Below, piece after piece: positions 1-6,118 of a stretch of DNA of 11,097 nt (the first letter of the stretch is position 1; each line of letters opens with the position of its first letter). This DNA is from DATHVI01 sp035461385 (lineage in GTDB: Bacteria > Actinomycetota > Thermoleophilia > Solirubrobacterales > 70-9): contig DATHVI010000117.1 in assembly GCA_035461385.1 (NCBI GenBank), positions 1-11,097 on the forward strand. Direction: 5' to 3'. The notes under the pieces are model-generated. The model was not told the DNA's origin. It made no database searches and saw nothing but the letters and a program-made list of their open reading frames with translations. Position numbers and translations under genes: made by a program.

Positions 1-129
1 CGCCCCGAGCGCAAACGTGAGCACGCCCGCCGCCGGCTCGAAGCCGAGCAGGAACGGCGCCGCCATGATCGCCGGCGCGGCGGCGACCTCGAGCGCGGTG
101 TGCAGCGTCAGCGGAACCCCTCTGACCAT
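1..129 (-). CDS. Partial small membrane protein, N-terminus only (SPW-repeat-like)
   Basis: Open minus-strand frame running off the left edge, so only about 43 residues are visible. It begins VRGVPLTLHTALEV and continues with a hydrophobic, alanine-rich stretch ending in PFLLGFEP and a second hydrophobic run, so it should start with two membrane segments. The style (xVPLxLHxALE, then AAPFLLGF) resembles the small SPW-repeat-type integral membrane proteins of actinobacteria; this is a resemblance, and the function is unknown. Two in-frame ATGs exist, at 144 and 129. I prefer 129 because GGGGAG lies 4 bases upstream and a plausible -10 hexamer (140-145) covers the first ATG. A CRP-type palindrome and a second palindrome lie just upstream, so the gene looks regulated. 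Confidence 0.55.
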   Translation of the reverse strand, partial: MVRGVPLTLHTALEVAAAPAIMAAPFLLGFEPAAGVLTFALGA

Positions 130-139
130 CGTGCTCCCC

Positions 140-145
140 AGCATA
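140..145 (-). promoter_or_regulatory. Putative -10 element of the partial membrane protein gene
   Basis: The minus strand reads TATGCT here, a TAnnnT-type -10 hexamer. Transcription would start near 133, about 4 bases before the preferred ATG at 129, giving a very short leader. The -35 region (CAGAAG) is poor, which is usual for promoters that need an activator; the CRP-type site at 167-182 is centred 41.5 bases upstream of that start. Inference only. Confidence 0.35.
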
Positions 146-155
146 CGAACGTATG
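142..155. promoter_or_regulatory. Palindrome CATACG-AA-CGTATG, putative operator
   Basis: Perfect 6-base arms with a 2-base centre (CATACGAACGTATG). It overlaps the presumed -10 hexamer of the minus-strand membrane protein gene, where a bound repressor would block RNA polymerase. The compact symmetry recalls operators of TetR-type repressors, but no regulator gene is visible in the window. Confidence 0.4.
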
Positions 156-166
156 TGCGAAGCTTC

Positions 167-184
167 TGTGAGGCGGGTCACACT
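167..184. promoter_or_regulatory. CRP/FNR-type binding site, copy 1
   Basis: Reads TGTGAGGCGGGTCACACT. The core TGTGA-N6-TCACA (167-182) is a perfect dyad identical to the classical CRP consensus, which actinobacterial CRP-family proteins also recognise. It lies between the divergent membrane protein gene (start 129) and the unknown plus-strand gene (start 252). An identical 18-base copy is at 571-588. Confidence 0.6.
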
Positions 185-251
185 TGGTCATTCTCTGTAG
201 AAGCGGTTGGGCCTCTTGCGATGGATCGCGCCCTTTCGGGAGACTGGGCGC

Positions 252-575
252 GTGGATATCTGGGAGTACATGCTTCAGAAGGAGGCCGAGTTCCGGCGCT
301 TTTCGGTCACTCCCGACCGCGAATTGCACGACATGTTCAAGGCCGCTCCCGACTCGCCCGACGGGAAGCGTGGCCGGGTATTCGGCGACCTGGTCTTTCC
401 GGAGCAGGACGCCTACCTGCGCGTCCTAGAGCGGGTAACCGTCCGACGCGGGGCGATTCATCGGCTGCGTTACTCCTATGCCTTGATCGTTGCTGAGGTC
501 CATGAGTACGGCTGGGAGCGCGACCCGACCCATAACCCGGCGGTTCACGCTTCTACAGCGATTGACCATATGTGA
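252..575 (+). CDS. Hypothetical protein of 107 residues
   Basis: Not recognised. The chosen GTG start follows GGGAG (238-242) by 9 bases; alternatives are TTG at 207 and ATG at 270. The protein is soluble, with no signal peptide or membrane segment, and mixes charged and aromatic residues (DIWEYMLQKEAEFRRF near the start). The last third has the strand-like segment RLRYSYALIV followed by YGWERDPTHNPAVH, a W-x-R-D-x-x-H-x-P-x-x-H arrangement like that near the ends of some small toxin-antitoxin-associated proteins; that similarity is weak. Codons such as TTG, CTA, GTA, ATT, TCT and ACA are more frequent than in the neighbours, suggesting acquisition by transfer. Its stop codon lies inside the second CRP-type palindrome, and the two identical palindromes lie at its two ends. 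Confidence 0.6.
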   Translation: MDIWEYMLQKEAEFRRFSVTPDRELHDMFKAAPDSPDGKRGRVFGDLVFPEQDAYLRVLERVTVRRGAIHRLRYSYALIVAEVHEYGWERDPTHNPAVHASTAIDHM

Positions 576-588
576 GGCGGGTCACACT
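571..588. promoter_or_regulatory. CRP/FNR-type binding site, copy 2
   Basis: Identical over 18 bases to 167-184, with the perfect core TGTGA-GGCGGG-TCACA at 571-586. It contains the stop codon of the preceding gene (573-575) and lies 92 bases upstream of the ATG of the secreted protein gene at 679. I see no clear -10 hexamer at the standard -41.5 or -61.5 distance, so its target promoter is unclear. Confidence 0.55.
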
Positions 589-596
589 GGCCGGCC

Positions 597-619
597 TTGA
601 CTTCAACCCCGCTTCAACC
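597..619 (+). promoter_or_regulatory. TTGACT hexamer with tandem CTTCAACC direct repeats
   Basis: TTGACT at 597-602 resembles a -35 box. CTTCAACC occurs at 601-608 and again at 612-619, an exact 8-base repeat at 11-base pitch, about one helical turn. Paired repeats at this pitch are typical of sites for OmpR/PhoB-class response regulators. No good -10 is visible at the expected distance, so the promoter call is weak. Confidence 0.3.
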
Positions 620-650
620 GGCACGGTCGCTCTCGAACCAGTCCAGAGAC

Positions 651-664
651 CGGTCGCAAGACCG
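651..664 (+). other. Short leader hairpin with GCAA tetraloop
   Basis: CGGTC-GCAA-GACCG forms a 5-base-pair stem with a GNRA-type loop, ending 3 bases before the GGAGG ribosome binding site of the gene at 679. It could affect mRNA stability or ribosome access. Short hairpins also arise by chance in GC-rich DNA. Confidence 0.3.
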
Positions 665-678
665 ATTGGAGGTCCGAG

Positions 679-906
679 ATGAAGAGACTGATCACGATCG
701 CCGCGCTGGCGGCGGCCCTCGCCGCTCCCGCGACCGCATCGGCCGCGCATGACCAAGGGCGCCACGACTGCTTCGGGGCGGCGGTGGCCGCCGAGGGGGG
801 GCCGGGGTTCGGCGGACTCGTGAGCTCGATCGCTCGGGAGCACCGCCCGCTGGGGAGAATCGTCTCCTTCGAGGCGAGGACCTGCGAGGAGGTCTTCGAG
901 GACTGA
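679..906 (+). CDS. Small secreted protein with two cysteines, unknown function
   Basis: A 75-residue protein with a strong ribosome binding site, GGAGG at 668-672, 6 bases before the ATG. Residues 1-22 are a textbook Sec signal peptide: KR at positions 2-3, an alanine/leucine-rich core, then A-S-A ending at residue 22 as a signal peptidase I site. The mature part of about 53 residues has two cysteines, C31 and C69, near its two ends, which could form a disulfide outside the cell. In between are a glycine-rich stretch (GGPGFGG, 40-46) and a histidine/arginine-containing segment. No family recognised. Upstream lie a CRP-type palindrome, a tandem repeat and a leader hairpin, so expression is probably controlled. 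A GC-rich hairpin follows the stop codon. Confidence 0.75.
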   Translation: MKRLITIAALAAALAAPATASAAHDQGRHDCFGAAVAAEGGPGFGGLVSSIAREHRPLGRIVSFEARTCEEVFED

Positions 907-926
907 GCGGAATACCCCCCGGCGAG

Positions 927-965
927 CGGGAGCGCGGGGGCGCCTCCGCACCCTTCGCGCTCCCG
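927..965. terminator. Long GC-rich hairpin between convergent genes
   Basis: CGGGAGCGCG at 927-936 pairs perfectly with CGCGCTCCCG at 956-965, a 10-base-pair stem. The 19-base loop can form a further small stem. It lies 20 bases after the stop of the secreted protein gene and faces the end of dxs from the other side, so it could end transcription in both directions. There is no T-tract, as is common for actinobacterial terminators. Confidence 0.5.
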
Positions 966-1077
966 GCTCTCCGGGTGCCTCAGCAGAACACCGCGAGGTT
1001 CAAGGCCTCGTCTTCGCCTCCCGCGCCGACGCGTTCATCCACTGCCGCGCAAACGCTCGCGCCGCGATCGGAGCGGG
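966..1077. other. Intergenic tail, nothing further recognised
   Basis: Remainder of the 171-base space between the convergent secreted-protein gene and dxs. It has a minor CCGG-CTCT-CCGG hairpin (963-974) and otherwise no gene, repeat or regulatory site I can support. The reading frames across it have no start with a ribosome binding site. Confidence 0.4.
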
Positions 1078-3108
1078 TCAGCGAGACAGCGACTCGGTCG
1101 ACCCGAGAGCCGCGGCCGCACGCTCGGCGACCGCCTCGCCCGTGAGGCCGACCTCCTCGCGCAGGAGCGCCGGCTTGCCGTGGGTGACGTAGCGGTCCGG
1201 GAGCCCGATCCGAACTACGCGGGCGCGCGCGCCGGGCTCGGGGAGCGCGTCCTCGAGGTGCTCGAGCACCGCCGAGCCGAAGCCACCCGGGAGCACGTTC
1301 TCCTCGATCGTCACCACGAGCTCGTGGTCGCGGGCCAGGCGGCGGATCAGCTCGGTGTCGAGCGGCTTCGCGAACCTGCCGTCGGCGACGGTGACGGCGA
1401 GGTCCTGCTCGCCGAGGATCTTCGCCGCGTCGAGCGCCACCTGGACCCCGTAGCCGTAGCCGAGGAGCGCGATCCGCTCACCCTCGGCGAGCAGCTCCCC
1501 GGTGCCGATCGCGAGCGGCTCGGGGCGCTCGGGCACCGGGACGCCGACCGCCGCCCCGCGCGGGTAGCGGAGTGCGATCGGCCCGTCGTCGTGGGTGAGC
1601 GCGGTGCGCAGCATCCGCGCCAGCATCGCCTCGTCGCGCGGCGCCATCAGGACGATGTTCGGCAGGCAACGGAAGTAGGAGACGTCGAACGCCCCGTGGT
1701 GGGTCGGCCCGTCGTCGCCGACGAGGCCGGCGCGGTCCATCGCGAAGACGACGTTGAGGCTCTGGAGGCAGACGTCGTGGACGATCTGGTCGTAGCCGCG
1801 CTGGAGGAAGGTCGAGTAGATCGCGCAGACCGGCTTCGCGCCCTGGAGCGCGAGCCCCGAGGCGAACAGGACCGCGTCCTGCTCGGCGATCCCGACGTCG
1901 TAGTACTGCTCCGGGCACGCCTCGGCGAGCTTGTTGAGGCCGGTCCCCCCCGCCATCGCCGCGGTGATCCCGATCACCCGCCGGTCGCGCTTGGCCTCGG
2001 CGACGAGCGCGTCGGCGAAGACCGCCGTGTACTGGGGCGGGCTCTTCGGCGGCGGCGGCGCCTCGAGCTTCTCGGGCGCGATCGCAGCGGGGGCATCGGT
2101 CTCCTTGACCGGCTTCGGCTTCTTCTCCGCGGGCTTTCCGTCGACGATCGACCCCGGCTTCGCCGCATGCCACTTCTCCATCCCCTCGAGCCCGCCCTCC
2201 TCGGCGGGGGCGAAGCCCTTGCCCTTGACGGTCTGGATGTGGACGACGACCGGCCGGTCGGCCTTCAGCGCGCCGTCGATCGCAGTCCTCAGAGCGGAGA
2301 CGTCGTGGCCGTCGACGACTCCGACGTAGGCGAGGTCGAGCTCCTCGAACAGCAAGCCGGGCGCCGCGTAGGCCTTGATCGCCGCCTTGATCTCGGGGCC
2401 GAGCTGCTCGAACCGGCGCCCGAGGCCGAGCGGGAGCTTCGTCAGCCGGCCCTCGACGTCCTCACGGGCCCGGTACAGCCGCGGCTCGAGCCGGAAGCGC
2501 TGGAAGTAGCGGGCGAGCGCGCCGACGTTGGGCGAGATCGACATCCCGTTGTCGTTGAGGATGATCACGATCGGCGTCTCGAGCCCGCCGGCGTTGTGGA
2601 GCGCCTCGTAGGCGACGCCACCGGTCAGCGCGCCGTCGCCGATCACCGTGACGACCTTCCCGTCCTCGCCGATCCCTTTTCGCATCGCCTCCTTGAGCCC
2701 GACTGCGTAGCCGATCGACGTCGACGCGTGGCCGGCGCCCATGATGTCGTGCTCGGACTCGAACACCGAGCAGAACGGCGCCAGCCCGCCGTACTGGCGG
2801 ATCGTGTTCAGGCGTTCACGGCGTCCGGTCAGGACCTTGTGCGGGTAGGCCTGGTGGCCGACGTCCCAGAGGATCTTGTCGCGGGGCGAGGAGAGCAGCG
2901 CGTGGAGCACGACCGCGAGCTCGCAGGTGCCGAGGTTGGCGCCGAAGTGGCCGCCGATCTCTCCGATCGTGTCGATGATCAGCTCCCGGACTTCCTGGGC
3001 GATCTGCTCGAGCTCGGCGTCGGAGCGGCCCTTGAGGTCGGCCGGCCCCGAGATCTCCTCGAGCAGCGGCGCGGCGCCGTCCTCGCGCTTGTCGTCTGCG
3101 TCGCTCAC
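1078..3108 (-). CDS. dxs: 1-deoxy-D-xylulose-5-phosphate synthase
   Basis: Condenses pyruvate with glyceraldehyde 3-phosphate using thiamine diphosphate, the first step of the MEP isoprenoid pathway, in the cytosol. The 676-residue product has the expected order: GGHFGANLG at 52-60 with the conserved His53; WDVGHQAYPHK at 81-91; GHASTSIG at 126-133; the cofactor motif GDGALTGG at 157-164 with the Asn of LNDNGMSI at 184-191; then the pyrimidine domain with VGIAEQDA at 405-412 (catalytic Glu408), YSTFLQRGYDQ at 431-441 and DRAGLVGDDGPTH at 458-470. Oddities: a Pro/Lys-rich linker at about 325-358 makes it longer than the usual 620-640 residues, and AEQDA replaces the common AEQHA. It starts with GTG, sharing GTGA with the stop of the upstream prenyl synthase gene, so the two are probably translationally coupled. 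Confidence 0.97.
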   Translation of the reverse strand: MSDADDKREDGAAPLLEEISGPADLKGRSDAELEQIAQEVRELIIDTIGEIGGHFGANLGTCELAVVLHALLSSPRDKILWDVGHQAYPHKVLTGRRERLNTIRQYGGLAPFCSVFESEHDIMGAGHASTSIGYAVGLKEAMRKGIGEDGKVVTVIGDGALTGGVAYEALHNAGGLETPIVIILNDNGMSISPNVGALARYFQRFRLEPRLYRAREDVEGRLTKLPLGLGRRFEQLGPEIKAAIKAYAAPGLLFEELDLAYVGVVDGHDVSALRTAIDGALKADRPVVVHIQTVKGKGFAPAEEGGLEGMEKWHAAKPGSIVDGKPAEKKPKPVKETDAPAAIAPEKLEAPPPPKSPPQYTAVFADALVAEAKRDRRVIGITAAMAGGTGLNKLAEACPEQYYDVGIAEQDAVLFASGLALQGAKPVCAIYSTFLQRGYDQIVHDVCLQSLNVVFAMDRAGLVGDDGPTHHGAFDVSYFRCLPNIVLMAPRDEAMLARMLRTALTHDDGPIALRYPRGAAVGVPVPERPEPLAIGTGELLAEGERIALLGYGYGVQVALDAAKILGEQDLAVTVADGRFAKPLDTELIRRLARDHELVVTIEENVLPGGFGSAVLEHLEDALPEPGARARVVRIGLPDRYVTHGKPALLREEVGLTGEAVAERAAAALGSTESLSR

Positions 3109-3974
3109 GTGTGTCGGTCGTGGATGAAGTCGGTGATCAGCTCGAGGTCGCGCGCCTCGCCGTCGACCTCGGCCAGCGCCGCGCGGGCGTTCGCGTGCGA
3201 CTCCGCCGCGAGCTCGCGGGCCCGGTCGAGGCCGAAGAGGCTGACATAGGTGACCTTGCCATGACGCTCGTCGGAGCCCCGCGGCTTGCCCAGCTCCTCT
3301 TCCGAGCCAGTCACGTCGAGGACGTCGTCGACGATCTGGAACAGGACGCCGAGCTCGTCCGCAAAGCGCCGATACGGAATTGTGTCAGCTTCGCCGAGCC
3401 CGGCCAGGTTCAGCGGCACCGCGACACTCGCCGCGATCAGCCGCCCGGTCTTCAGCCCGTGGAGCTCGCGCAGCCCGGCCGCGTCGAGATCGGCGGCCGA
3501 GGCGACGTCGACGTACTGCCCGCCGACCATCCCCTCGACCCCAGTCGCGGCGACGAGCTCGCCGAGTGCCGCGAGCACCCGGGCCGGCTCGCCCTCCTGC
3601 CGCTCGCAGAAGTGCCGGATCGCCTCCGCGTAGAGACCGTCGCCGGCGAGGATCGCGACGTCCTCGCCGTAGACGACGTGCGACGTCGGCCGCCCGCGGC
3701 GGAGCTCGTCGTCGTCCATCGCCGGGAGGTCGTCGTGGATCAGCGAGTAGGTGTGGATCAGCTCGATCGCCGCCGCCGCCGGGAGCACGGCCTCCGGCTC
3801 GGCGCCGAGCGAGCGCGCCGTCGCCAGCGTCAGCACCGGCCGGATCCGCTTGCCGCCGGCGAGCAGCGAGTAGCGCATCGCCTCATCGAGCCCGGCGGTC
3901 GCGGCGGTGGTCGAGAACCCGAGCTCCGCCAGGTAGCCCTCGATCAGCTCGCGCAGGTCGTCGGGATAGGGCAT
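3105..3974 (-). CDS. ispA: Polyprenyl diphosphate synthase (farnesyl/geranylgeranyl type)
   Basis: Head-to-tail prenyltransferase joining isopentenyl diphosphate to an allylic diphosphate. The 289 residues show GGKRIRP (40-46), the first Asp-rich motif DDLPAMDDDE (81-90) within YSLIHDDLPAMDD, GDGLYAEA (111-118), GLKTGRLI (173-180) and the second Asp-rich motif DDVLD (216-220) with FQI just before it. The two-residue insertion in the first motif marks the bacterial type II subclass. Tyr and Ser at positions 5 and 4 before that motif match E. coli IspA, suggesting a C15 product, but chain length cannot be fixed from sequence alone; geranylgeranyl diphosphate is possible. ATG start with AGGAGG (3981-3986) 6 bases upstream, inside the end of the preceding gene. 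Operon partner of dxs. Confidence 0.93.
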   Translation of the reverse strand: MPYPDDLRELIEGYLAELGFSTTAATAGLDEAMRYSLLAGGKRIRPVLTLATARSLGAEPEAVLPAAAAIELIHTYSLIHDDLPAMDDDELRRGRPTSHVVYGEDVAILAGDGLYAEAIRHFCERQEGEPARVLAALGELVAATGVEGMVGGQYVDVASAADLDAAGLRELHGLKTGRLIAASVAVPLNLAGLGEADTIPYRRFADELGVLFQIVDDVLDVTGSEEELGKPRGSDERHGKVTYVSLFGLDRARELAAESHANARAALAEVDGEARDLELITDFIHDRHT

Positions 3975-3976
3975 CC

Positions 3977-4162
3977 CTATCCTCCTGCTTCGCCCTCGCT
4001 CAGCGCCCGGTCGATCTCGTTGCCCGCCTCGCTGACGAGGTCGGCCGCCTCCCGGGCGAGCTCGGCGGCCTGCTCGTCGGAGAGCTCGGGATCGCGCAGC
4101 CGCTCGGCGAGGCCGCGCAGCCGCTCGGCGAGGCTGCGGACGGAGTCGGAGGCGCCGGTCAC
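3977..4162 (-). CDS. Small helical protein, probable diverged exodeoxyribonuclease VII small subunit
   Basis: A 61-residue protein predicted to be nearly all helix: LAERLRGLAERLRDPEL, then SDEQAAELAREAADLV and EIDRALSEGEAGG. Length, charge pattern and position directly before the prenyl synthase match xseB in many bacteria, and the helix-(P-E-L)-helix layout is like XseB, whose role is to bind the large subunit XseA. The usual XseB motif (LE-x-G-x-x-x-LEE-x-L) is poorly kept, and no xseA gene is adjacent, so the assignment is tentative; an unrelated coiled-coil protein is possible. GTG start 4 bases after the nusB stop. An exact 21-base tandem duplication (4093-4134) repeats one heptad, LAERLRx. 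Confidence 0.5.
   Translation of the reverse strand: MTGASDSVRSLAERLRGLAERLRDPELSDEQAAELAREAADLVSEAGNEIDRALSEGEAGG
4093..4134. repeat. Exact 21-base tandem duplication inside the xseB-like gene
   Basis: 4093-4113 and 4114-4134 are identical. In frame they encode seven residues twice on the minus strand, duplicating a heptad LAERLRx and lengthening the first helix by two turns. The lack of any drift suggests a recent slippage event. Confidence 0.85.
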
Positions 4163-4166
4163 CGGG

Positions 4167-4550
4167 TCACCGCCTTGCTTCGAGCTCGCGGGCGGCGGAG
4201 CCGAGGATCCCGTTCACGAACGCCGGCGCGTCGGCGCCGCAGTACTCCTTCGCGAGGCCCACCGCCTCGTCGATCGCGACCTCGAGCGGGACCTCGTCCC
4301 GGCGGTGGTGGATCTCGTAGAGCGCCACCCGCATGATGCTCCGCTCGAGCGGGGCGATCCGGTCGAGCTCCCAGCCGCGTGCGAGGCCGGCGATCTCCCG
4401 GTCGAGCTCGTCGAGGTGCCTGTCCACACCCTCGGCGAGCTCGCGGGTGAACGGCTTCGCCCCGGCCAGTAGCTCGTCGAGGTCGCGGCCGGTCACGTCG
4501 CGCTGGTAGAGCGCGAACGCGGCGTCGCGGCGCTGGTCGGAGCGGCGCAT
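4167..4550 (-). CDS. nusB: Transcription antitermination factor NusB
   Basis: All-helical RNA-binding protein that works with NusE (ribosomal protein S10) at boxA in rRNA transcription. The 127 residues begin RRSDQRRDAAFALYQRDVTG, the typical NusB first helix with ALYQ, and end with the family signatures RIAPLERSIMRVALYEI (64-80), PLEVAIDEAVGLAKEYC (87-103) and FVNGILG (110-116). Slightly shorter than E. coli NusB (139). ATG start with no obvious ribosome binding site. It follows efp by 26 bases and precedes the xseB-like gene by 4, fitting a single transcript. Confidence 0.95.
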   Translation of the reverse strand: MRRSDQRRDAAFALYQRDVTGRDLDELLAGAKPFTRELAEGVDRHLDELDREIAGLARGWELDRIAPLERSIMRVALYEIHHRRDEVPLEVAIDEAVGLAKEYCGADAPAFVNGILGSAARELEARR

Positions 4551-4576
4551 GACGGTTCGGCCATCGCCGCCCCGCG

Positions 4577-5137
4577 CTAGGCGCGCGAGACGTACTCCCC
4601 GCTGCGCGTGTCGACGCGGACAGCCTCGCCCTCGTTGATGAACAGCGGCACCTGGACGACGACCCCGGTCTCGAGCGTCGCCGGCTTCGTGCCCCCGCCC
4701 GACGCGGTGTCGCCCTTCAGCCCGGGCTCGGTCTCGACCACCTCGAGGTCGACCGCGCTCGGCACCTGGACGCCGCTCGGGCGCTCATCGACGAAGAGGA
4801 TGTCGACGGTGTCGTTGGGCCGCACCCACTTCATCCCCTCGCCTAGGGTCTCGTTCGGCAACTCGAGCTGCTCGTAGCTGTGGGCGTCCATGAACGTCGC
4901 CATGTCGCCCGAGTCGTAGAGGAACTGCATCTTGCGGGTCTCTGTGCGGACCGGCCGGAACTTCTCGCCGGCGCGGAACGTCTTGTCCTGGACCGACCCG
5001 TCGGCGACCCGGCGCAGCTTCGTGCGCACGAACGCCCCGCCCTTGCCGGGCTTGACGTGCTGGAACTCCATGATCCGGTAGATCACGCCGTCGACCTCGA
5101 CGTGGGTCCCGTTCTTGAACTGGTTGGTTGAGATCAC
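4577..5137 (-). CDS. efp: Translation elongation factor P
   Basis: Relieves ribosomes stalled at proline runs by binding next to the P-site tRNA. The 186 residues cover all three EF-P domains: an N-terminal KOW-like domain starting ISTNQFKNGTHVEVDG, with KPGKGGAF at 29-36 whose tip lysine (K32) points toward the peptidyl-transferase centre; two OB-fold domains, with the C-terminal signature ETGVVVQVPLFINEGE near residue 165. The GTG at 5137 is chosen because it gives the standard length and N-terminus; the frame stays open further upstream, but that extension is not EF-P-like. The ribosome binding site is weak. The gene starts 10 bases after the stop of the DUF559 gene, so it may depend on a promoter inside or beyond that gene. 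Confidence 0.96.
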   Translation of the reverse strand: MISTNQFKNGTHVEVDGVIYRIMEFQHVKPGKGGAFVRTKLRRVADGSVQDKTFRAGEKFRPVRTETRKMQFLYDSGDMATFMDAHSYEQLELPNETLGEGMKWVRPNDTVDILFVDERPSGVQVPSAVDLEVVETEPGLKGDTASGGGTKPATLETGVVVQVPLFINEGEAVRVDTRSGEYVSRA

Positions 5138-5170
5138 GGCGCTGAGCCTAGCGCGCCCCTTCGCGCGCTC

Positions 5171-5205
5171 GTCGAGTTGATGACCGTGAGCGCAACTGAG
5201 TCGAC
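5171..5205 (+). repeat. 35-base inverted repeat, left copy
   Basis: Begins GTCGAGTTGATGACCGTGAG and ends CGCAACTGAGTCGAC. The reverse complement of 6119-6153 matches it at 29 of 35 positions without gaps; the six differences fall at repeat positions 9, 10, 18 and 27-29. Each copy carries GTCGA at one end and TCGAC at the other, so it is itself partly palindromic. It overlaps the last codons of the DUF559 gene. Confidence 0.85.
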
Positions 5206-6118
5206 GCCGGTGCATCTGCGTCCGGGGCGCCCGCCTCGCGAAAGCGCGTCAAGGTCCGGCGGGGACTGCCTACGGCCTGCTTCCAGGTCACCCGGAGGAC
5301 CCGTTCGCCGGCGGCCTCGAGCAGCGCCTGGCGCTCGGCGTCGTCCTCGCGCGCGATCTCGCCGTCGTGCCACGTAACGCCATCCGCCTCGACGATCAGT
5401 CGCCGCTCCGGCCAGCGGAAGTCGGGGATGATCCGGCGGCCGGCGATCGCTAGCGGCATGTTCACGTCGGGATGCGCGAGCCCGCCCGAGAGGATGAGGT
5501 CGAGGACGACGTCCTCGAGCACGCTCCGCGTCGGCGCCGGGCCGGTGGCGATCACGCTCCGGAGCCTCGCGCTGCCGGGGCGCGGCCCGAGGCGTTCGAG
5601 GACTTCGAGCAACTGTGGGACGCTCACCGCTCCGAGCCCCTGGGCCCGGCGGATCGCGCGACGAAGGGTGTGGCTCGGAAGCTCCGCCGCGAGGTCGAGG
5701 AGCGTTCGCGCCGGCGTGGTGATCGGGATCCCCCGCCACCGGACCACGTCACGCCGATCCAGCCGCCGCGTGCGATGGACCTTGATTCCCGGGTGGACGC
5801 GGGTTGAGTCGCCTGGAACGGAGACCTCGGGGTACCGCCCGTTCTCCCAGTCGATCATCCCCCGGAGGGCCGCCGAGGCGCGGTGGCTAGCGCCGCCGCG
5901 GGGCCACACGCCTTGACCGCGGCGACGAAGACGCCTTCGAGTGGCAGGCTTGGGTGCCCGACCGCATAGACACCGCGATGGACCCGGTGCAGGCGCCCGT
6001 TCCGGCTCCGGGTGACAATCGCCCGCCGCGAGAGACCGCAGGCGACGAGCTCCTCGGTCGTGAGCACACCCCATTGCTCGGCCGCGCGTCGCGCGACGCA
6101 AACGTCGGGGGCGTCCTC

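Noticed and set aside
17..496. Plus-strand frame of 159 codons at the left end
   Set aside because: It is antisense to the membrane-protein start and out of frame with the better-supported gene at 252-575; Arg/Ser/Gly-rich without motif.
553..951. Minus-strand frame of 132 codons over the secreted-protein gene
   Set aside because: Arg/Pro-rich with no ribosome binding site, whereas the plus strand has GGAGG and a signal peptide.
1180..3249. 689-codon open frame on the plus strand across dxs
   Set aside because: Arg/Asp/Val-rich shadow of dxs and the end of ispA; it has no family motif, and the minus strand carries clear enzymes.
3111..4472. Plus-strand frame of 453 codons opposite ispA, the xseB-like gene and nusB
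   Set aside because: Composition is that of a GC-rich shadow, and it spans several well-supported minus-strand genes.
5138..5215. N-terminal extension of EF-P to 5215
   Set aside because: The added residues are not EF-P-like and overlap the DUF559 gene end; GTG 5137 gives the standard EF-P length.
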